NCBI GenBank assembly: GCA_016462625.1
Contig: JAEMSV010000132.1
Coordinates: 1-9,114, forward strand
Direction: 5' to 3'
DNA: 9,114 nucleotides
DNA from: Solirubrobacteraceae bacterium
Lineage (GTDB): Bacteria; Actinomycetota; Thermoleophilia; Solirubrobacterales; Solirubrobacteraceae
The notes below the pieces were generated by a model. The model saw nothing but the letters and a program-made list of their open reading frames with translations, did no database searches and was not told the DNA's origin. Made by a program: the position numbers and the translations under genes. Positions 5,066-9,114 of the stretch are shown one piece after another (position 1 is the first letter of the stretch; each line of letters begins with the position of its first letter).

Positions 5066-7042
5066 TCAGTGGTTGAGGTTCCACTCGATCCAGCCGGTGC
5101 CGCTTCGCCCGTCGGCGGTGGTCACCGTCCCCCACGCACGGGGGAAGAGCGCGACGCGCCCGTCGTCGGCGACCAGCCGCAGCGGTCCGTGGCCCAGCGG
5201 CTCGAACGTCGCCTCGACGCCGCCGATCGTCTGCACCGTCGTCGCACCCAGCCCGTTCGCGGCCAGGCGCTCGTCGGCCGGCGCCGCGCTGATCTCGGTG
5301 ACGGTCCCATCCGGGTCCTGGACGTACCCGGCGCCGAGCCGGGGCGCCCCGGGGATCCGCAGGTCGACCCCGTGCAGGTGCGTGCCGTCGTCGAGGTGCG
5401 CGGCGCTCCAGACCCAGTCCATCGCCCACCAGTCGCGCGCGCCCCACGAGTGGTCGCGCTGGCCGGGGGCGCCTGCGATCGTGATGGTCTCGTCGCCGAC
5501 CCGCAGCGTGCCGCTCACCCGGCACGGGATCTCGTAGCGGGTCGCGAGCCGGTACTGGTAGGGCGTCCCCGCCGTCTCCCAGACGAGGTCGAGCTCGGCC
5601 TCGACCGGCACGCCCTCGCCCTCGTACAGGAGCGCGGCCGGATCGTCATACGACAGCGCCGTGCCGAGGACCGTCACCCGATAGCGGCGCAGCGGCTCCT
5701 CGCAGACCTGCCCGCTCGCGAAGGCGAAGGCGCGCACGCGCAGGTCGTCACCCGGCGCCGGAGCGGCGAAGTCGACGAACGCGACCGTCGGCCGGCCTGG
5801 CCCGCAGATCAGCGTCGTCGCCCAGCACGTGCCCTTCGCCGGGTCGACGCCCAGGCGCACCCACGCGCCGATGCCCTGGTCCGGATCGGCCACGTCGAAG
5901 TACCAGCTCTCGTTCCACAGCGGCTCGGCGCCGGGCGGGTGGAAGCCCTCGTCCTCGGGCTCCGGCACGAGCGGCACCTGCGACTCGGGCGCCGGCAGCG
6001 TCTCCAGCGCGTCGAGATCGAGCACGTGCTGGCAGTGGCGCTCGAAGAGCGCCATGAACATGTCGTCGCCGCGCTCGGTCTGCTGTACGAGCATGGGGGA
6101 GATGACGGCCATCAACACGCCGAAGAAGCTCTGCCGCCGCACGCCGTCGAGGATCTGCTCGCGCGTGATCGGTGCGTCCGGCCCGAGCGCCTCGCGGTAG
6201 ATCTCGAGCAGCTCGCCGGCGTGCGCGCGCCGGTCCTCGGTGGTGAGCGCACAGCCCAGGAAGTACGCGACGTCGGTCATCGCGGGACCCCAGGTGACGG
6301 TCTGCCAGTCGACGACCGTCAGCGGGCGCGCGGCGCCCGCGGTGCCGAAGAGCAGGTTGTCGAGCCGGTAGTCGCCGTGGATCAGCCCGCGCACCGTGTC
6401 GGGGTCGTTCAGCTGCTCGTCCATGCTCGCGTCGAACGACGCCACGAGCGACTGCGCGACGGCGCGGTGCTCGGGGCGGATCCGCTCGGCATAGCGCTCG
6501 ACGAACCCGGCGAGCAGCCCCTCCACGATCGCCTGGTTGATCGGCGACTCGCGGTTCAGCCATTCGGCCGAGGCCAGCTGCTCGTCGCCGAGCGCTGGGC
6601 CGTGGAGCCGACCGAGCTCGGCCATCGCGATCCGCGCGTCCTCAGGCGTGCAGCCGGCGATCTCGTCGCCCTGCACCGCGGGGCTCGCGTCATCGAGCAG
6701 CAGGGCGAACAGCCCCGTTGCGGGATCGAAGGACGCGTGGTGGCACGGCGCCAGCGGACCGTTCAGCAGCGGGGCGACCTCGCGGTAGAAACGCACCTCC
6801 CGCTCGTACAGCCCGAGGGCGAGGCCGGTCGCGCGGCTCGTCTCGTCGCTCGCCGCGACCTTCAGCACGAACGAGGAGGGCGCGGGCTCGTCCGGGTTCG
6901 CGTACGTGACGAGGACCCGGTGGTTCTCGCTCATCTGCCCGGTGCCGATCTGCGCGAGCTGCACTGACGTGATCGGACCGCACCCGAGGACGCCGCGCAG
7001 CCAGTCGGCGGTCACGTCCTCGGGGCGGTGGACGGGGGTCAT
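5066..7042 (-). CDS. APH-type phosphotransferase fused to CrtC/AttH-like lipocalin domain
   Basis: A 658-aa two-domain cytosolic protein. Residues 1 to about 345 are an aminoglycoside-phosphotransferase/choline-kinase-type domain: GTGQMSENH nucleotide loop (33-41), Lys61 in FVLKVA for ATP phosphates, catalytic HGDYRLDN (222-229; base Asp224) and metal-binding Asp245 in VVDWQ. This Asp-Trp pattern is like the kinases of small hydroxylated metabolites (ACAD10/11 and LvaA-type) more than resistance enzymes. After a Pro/Glu-rich linker (about 349-372), residues 373-658 form a beta-rich domain with DHSWGARDWW at 530-539, typical of the hydroxyneurosporene-synthase/AttH lipocalin-like group (I believe the DUF7064/7065 families). 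The ATG at 7042-7040 overlaps the hydrolase stop by 4 nt (ATGA); the open frame above it is not used. Probable role: phosphorylating, and perhaps hydrating or dehydrating, a hydrophobic hydroxylated catabolic intermediate. Domains are firm, substrate unknown. Confidence 0.85.
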   Translation of the reverse strand: MTPVHRPEDVTADWLRGVLGCGPITSVQLAQIGTGQMSENHRVLVTYANPDEPAPSSFVLKVAASDETSRATGLALGLYEREVRFYREVAPLLNGPLAPCHHASFDPATGLFALLLDDASPAVQGDEIAGCTPEDARIAMAELGRLHGPALGDEQLASAEWLNRESPINQAIVEGLLAGFVERYAERIRPEHRAVAQSLVASFDASMDEQLNDPDTVRGLIHGDYRLDNLLFGTAGAARPLTVVDWQTVTWGPAMTDVAYFLGCALTTEDRRAHAGELLEIYREALGPDAPITREQILDGVRRQSFFGVLMAVISPMLVQQTERGDDMFMALFERHCQHVLDLDALETLPAPESQVPLVPEPEDEGFHPPGAEPLWNESWYFDVADPDQGIGAWVRLGVDPAKGTCWATTLICGPGRPTVAFVDFAAPAPGDDLRVRAFAFASGQVCEEPLRRYRVTVLGTALSYDDPAALLYEGEGVPVEAELDLVWETAGTPYQYRLATRYEIPCRVSGTLRVGDETITIAGAPGQRDHSWGARDWWAMDWVWSAAHLDDGTHLHGVDLRIPGAPRLGAGYVQDPDGTVTEISAAPADERLAANGLGATTVQTIGGVEATFEPLGHGPLRLVADDGRVALFPRAWGTVTTADGRSGTGWIEWNLNH

Positions 7043-8223
7043 GCCACGGGCTGGGCCGAGCTCAGCCCGCGCGCGGCGAGCCACTCGGTGCACGTCGCGA
7101 CCGACGTCTTCAACTGGTCCCGCTGATCCGGGCCGATGTAGTAGTGGTTCGCGCCCTCGATGGTCACGAGCTGCTTGTCGTCGGAGGCGAGCGCGTCATA
7201 CATCGCGTTCGCGTACCGCGGAGTGCAGATGTTGTCCGCGCTATTGGCGATTACCAGCGCCGGCACCGTGACGTCCGCGGCGGCGCGCACGCCGTCGCCG
7301 TTGGCGTCGTCGTAGCTCCACTGCGACAGCCAGCTGCGCAGCGTCGAGAACCGCGCCAGGCCGATCGGCCCGTCGTTGACGACGCGCGGATCGCCGAGGA
7401 ACGACGTGCCGGGCTCGCGGTCGTTCGGGTCGACGGCCGGGTCCAGCGCTCGCGGGTCGGCCATCGTGCCGTGCACGACGAAGGCGAACTCGTCGGCGGA
7501 GCGACCGGCGTCCTTGTAGCTCGCCAGGCGCTCCTTCACCGTCGCCGTGATCCGCCGGTTGCGGGCGAGCTGAGCTTCGGAGAACCGGGCGAGGAACTCG
7601 GCTGTGTAGGGCGGCCGGTTCGGGTTCTGCGGGTCGTACAGGTTCAGCTCGGGATCGCGCTTGGACGGGTCGAGCTCGTCGAGCACCGACGGGTCCGTGC
7701 AGTCCACGAGCACCTGATGGCGGCTCGGATGCGCGGCGAGCAGCAGCATCCCGTCGGCTGGGATGAGCTCTGCGGCCGTCAGGTCCGGCAGCTCACCCGC
7801 GGGTGTCGCCGTGACGGTCGGCTTGACCGCCTGCTGCTGGTAGTAGAGAGACAGCGAACCGCCGCCGCTCCAGCCGGCCAGCACGACCTTCTGATATCCG
7901 AAGGTCTCCTTCGCGTGCTTCACCGCGGCGGCGAGATCGAGGACGACCTTCTCCATGATCAGCGCGGAGTCGTTGCCCCGGTAGCGGCTGTTCGCGTAGA
8001 TCACGTGGTTGCCCGCGCGCGCGAGCTGCGTGACCATCGGCAGGTACGCGCCGCCGCCGATCGGGTGCATGAACAGCAGCACCGTGTCCGACGGGACGCC
8101 GTCCGGGATCAGGCGGTGGGCCTCGAGGAACACGAAGCCTTCGACGCCCCCGTACGTGTCCTTGAACGCGGCCTGTTCGACGTACCCGATGCCGAACGGC
8201 TCGCGCGTGACGTGGTGGCCCAT
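7039..8223 (-). CDS. Alpha/beta hydrolase
   Basis: A 394-aa alpha/beta-hydrolase-fold enzyme, probably cytosolic since no signal peptide is seen. The catalytic triad can be placed: Ser119 in the nucleophile elbow GWSGGG (117-122), Asp330 in NSADNIC and His360 in GANHYYIG. The oxyanion-hole loop is HPIGGG at 53-58. Between the Ser and Asp segments lie about 200 residues, much more than in a minimal hydrolase, including a charged, Pro-rich cap (DPSKRDPELNLYDPQNPNRP and onward) that should cover the active site and set specificity. The ATG at 8223-8221 shares one base with the stop of the dioxygenase gene (TGATG), a classic coupling arrangement, and no earlier start fits. Beside a ring-cleaving dioxygenase it may hydrolyse a ring-cleavage product (C-C bond hydrolase) or an ester/lactone; an esterase role cannot be excluded. 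Confidence 0.85.
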   Translation of the reverse strand: MGHHVTREPFGIGYVEQAAFKDTYGGVEGFVFLEAHRLIPDGVPSDTVLLFMHPIGGGAYLPMVTQLARAGNHVIYANSRYRGNDSALIMEKVVLDLAAAVKHAKETFGYQKVVLAGWSGGGSLSLYYQQQAVKPTVTATPAGELPDLTAAELIPADGMLLLAAHPSRHQVLVDCTDPSVLDELDPSKRDPELNLYDPQNPNRPPYTAEFLARFSEAQLARNRRITATVKERLASYKDAGRSADEFAFVVHGTMADPRALDPAVDPNDREPGTSFLGDPRVVNDGPIGLARFSTLRSWLSQWSYDDANGDGVRAAADVTVPALVIANSADNICTPRYANAMYDALASDDKQLVTIEGANHYYIGPDQRDQLKTSVATCTEWLAARGLSSAQPVA

Positions 8224-9114
8224 CAGGCCGATGCCGGCGTGCGAACCTTGGCGCGCAGCTCTGCGGTCGTCGGGACCGGCGTCAGCGTGTAGTTGTAGAG
8301 CTGCCGGCGATCCTCGAGGAACGGCGGGAGCTGGAGCTCGTCGCCCATCTCCTCCCACGACGGCTCGTCGATGATGAAGCCCGGGCCGCCCATCTCGGCG
8401 ATCTCGAACAGGACGCCGCCCGGCTCGGTGAAGTACGTCGAGCGGAAGAAGTGACGGTCGAGGGTGCCGGTCGCGTCGACGCAGAGCGGGTCGACGCGGT
8501 CGCTCCACGCGTCGATGTCCTCCGGCAGGCAGGACCACGCGACGTGCTGCACGATGCCACCACCGAACTTGCGCTTCTCGGCCGGCGCGGGGTCGAGCGC
8601 GTACCAGGCGCCGCGCTTGCTGCCGCGGACGTCGAAGTGCCCGGGCGACGTCTCCTTGAAGTTGAGCGTGTCCTTCAGGAACGCGGTGCTGGCGGCCTCG
8701 TCCTTGGCGTACGCGCGCACGCCGTCGAAGCCCTGCAGGGCGAACTCGGCGGGGATGTCCGGCGCCTCGCCGATGAGCGGCGGGTCGGGGACGGCGACGA
8801 CGGCCAGCTGGTGCTTGAGGCCCTCGTGGTCGGCGAAGTCGAGCGTGCCGTCGGCGCGCGACGTGGCAACCCCTTCGTCGGCGAGCCGCTGCTCCCAGAA
8901 GTCCAGCGCAGGCTCCGAGCCGACCCGCCACACGATCGTGTGCGCATTCCCGGCGCCGGCCCGGCCGTGCGGGCGGCCGCGGTACTCGAAGAACGAGATG
9001 TTGTTCCCGTACGAGGCCTTCTCGTCCCCGTAGAACAGGTGGTACGTCGTCTTGTCGACCTGGTTGACCGTCTTCTTCACGATCCGCAGGCCGAGCACGC
9101 GGACGTAGAAGTCG
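8223..9114 (-). CDS. VOC-family ring-cleaving dioxygenase, 5'-truncated
   Basis: Extradiol-type dioxygenase of the glyoxalase/VOC fold; 296 aa are visible and roughly the first 20 lie beyond the right edge. The visible protein begins DFYVRVLGLRIVKKTVNQVD, then YHLFYGD, the typical first module of the PcpA/LinE/MhqO-type family annotated as ring-cleaving dioxygenase. Of the Fe(II) ligands, the His in QHVAW (codon 8546-8544) and the Glu in LFEIA (8405-8403) are present; the first His, in the HHxT motif, falls in the missing N-terminus. Known members open hydroquinone-type or catechol rings with O2. An internal GTG at 9098 is not the start because the conserved sequence continues in frame to the window edge. 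It is the first visible gene of the run and overlaps the hydrolase gene by 1 nt. The family is firm; the aromatic substrate is not known. Confidence 0.87.
   Translation of the reverse strand, partial: DFYVRVLGLRIVKKTVNQVDKTTYHLFYGDEKASYGNNISFFEYRGRPHGRAGAGNAHTIVWRVGSEPALDFWEQRLADEGVATSRADGTLDFADHEGLKHQLAVVAVPDPPLIGEAPDIPAEFALQGFDGVRAYAKDEAASTAFLKDTLNFKETSPGHFDVRGSKRGAWYALDPAPAEKRKFGGGIVQHVAWSCLPEDIDAWSDRVDPLCVDATGTLDRHFFRSTYFTEPGGVLFEIAEMGGPGFIIDEPSWEEMGDELQLPPFLEDRRQLYNYTLTPVPTTAELRAKVRTPASA

Noticed and set aside
4967..6967. Long plus-strand open frame of 666 codons opposite the kinase-lipocalin gene
   Set aside because: The translation is Arg/Val/Ala-rich with no family motif and lies antisense to a gene with intact kinase motifs. 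Long antisense frames are expected in high-GC coding DNA.
7043..7093. Earlier start for the kinase-lipocalin gene, 17 codons upstream
   Set aside because: It would overlap the hydrolase C-terminus by 55 nt and adds an Arg/Ala-rich stretch outside the domain. The ATGA junction at 7042 is the better start.
7144..8292. Plus-strand open frame of 382 codons opposite the hydrolase gene
   Set aside because: Low-complexity Arg/Val/Gln-rich translation without motifs, antisense to a gene with a complete Ser-Asp-His triad.
8224..8931. Upstream in-frame extension of the hydrolase gene, giving a 630-aa product
   Set aside because: The added residues are low-complexity and overlie the dioxygenase gene, which has conserved metal ligands in its own frame.

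Overview
High-GC DNA with strong G/C preference at third codon positions, GTG starts, few clear Shine-Dalgarno sites and tightly overlapped genes. This suggests a high-GC actinobacterium. The secreted trypsin-like protease carries a C-terminal Cys-containing beta domain (PVVGQPYPCDPGDWTG ... SASDVGKSLRCVVTA) of a type I associate with Thermoleophilia such as Solirubrobacter, Conexibacter and Patulibacter. A collagen-like tail module fits the same group. The taxonomic placement is inference.

Layout. (1) 1-1078, minus: 3'-truncated gene for a secreted S1-family serine protease with an Ig-like C-terminal module. (2) 1079-1214: divergent regulatory gap with a perfect 6+6 inverted repeat lying between plausible -35 and -10 boxes for the rightward gene. 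(3) 1215-2996, plus: Tat-signal-bearing FAD-dependent dehydrogenase of the fumarate reductase/KstD-like flavoprotein superfamily. (4) 2993-3220, plus: 75-codon orphan collagen-like C-terminal fragment overlapping the dehydrogenase stop by 4 nt. (5) 3236-3613, plus: small Lys-rich secreted four-Cys protein of unknown function. (6) 3613-3634: GC-rich hairpin spanning the two convergent stop codons. (7) 9114-3620, minus: a compact run of five same-strand genes in the order ring-cleaving VOC dioxygenase (5' end outside the window), alpha/beta hydrolase, APH-type kinase fused to a CrtC/AttH-like lipocalin domain, DUF3800 protein, IclR-family regulator. Their junctions are a 1-nt overlap (TGATG), a 4-nt overlap (ATGA), a 46-nt gap and a 4-nt overlap (GTGA).

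How it may work together: the minus-strand run reads as a small catabolic operon with its own IclR regulator as last gene. The dioxygenase would open an aromatic ring, the hydrolase would cleave a C-C or ester bond, and the kinase-lipocalin fusion would phosphorylate or otherwise modify a hydroxylated intermediate. The substrate cannot be read from sequence. DUF3800 is the odd member, since it is usually met in mobile or defence contexts. The Tat flavoprotein on the other strand may belong to related metabolism, but its own promoter/operator suggests separate control.

No stretch longer than 300 bases lacks a gene. I saw no tRNA, rRNA, CRISPR array, insertion sequence or attachment site.
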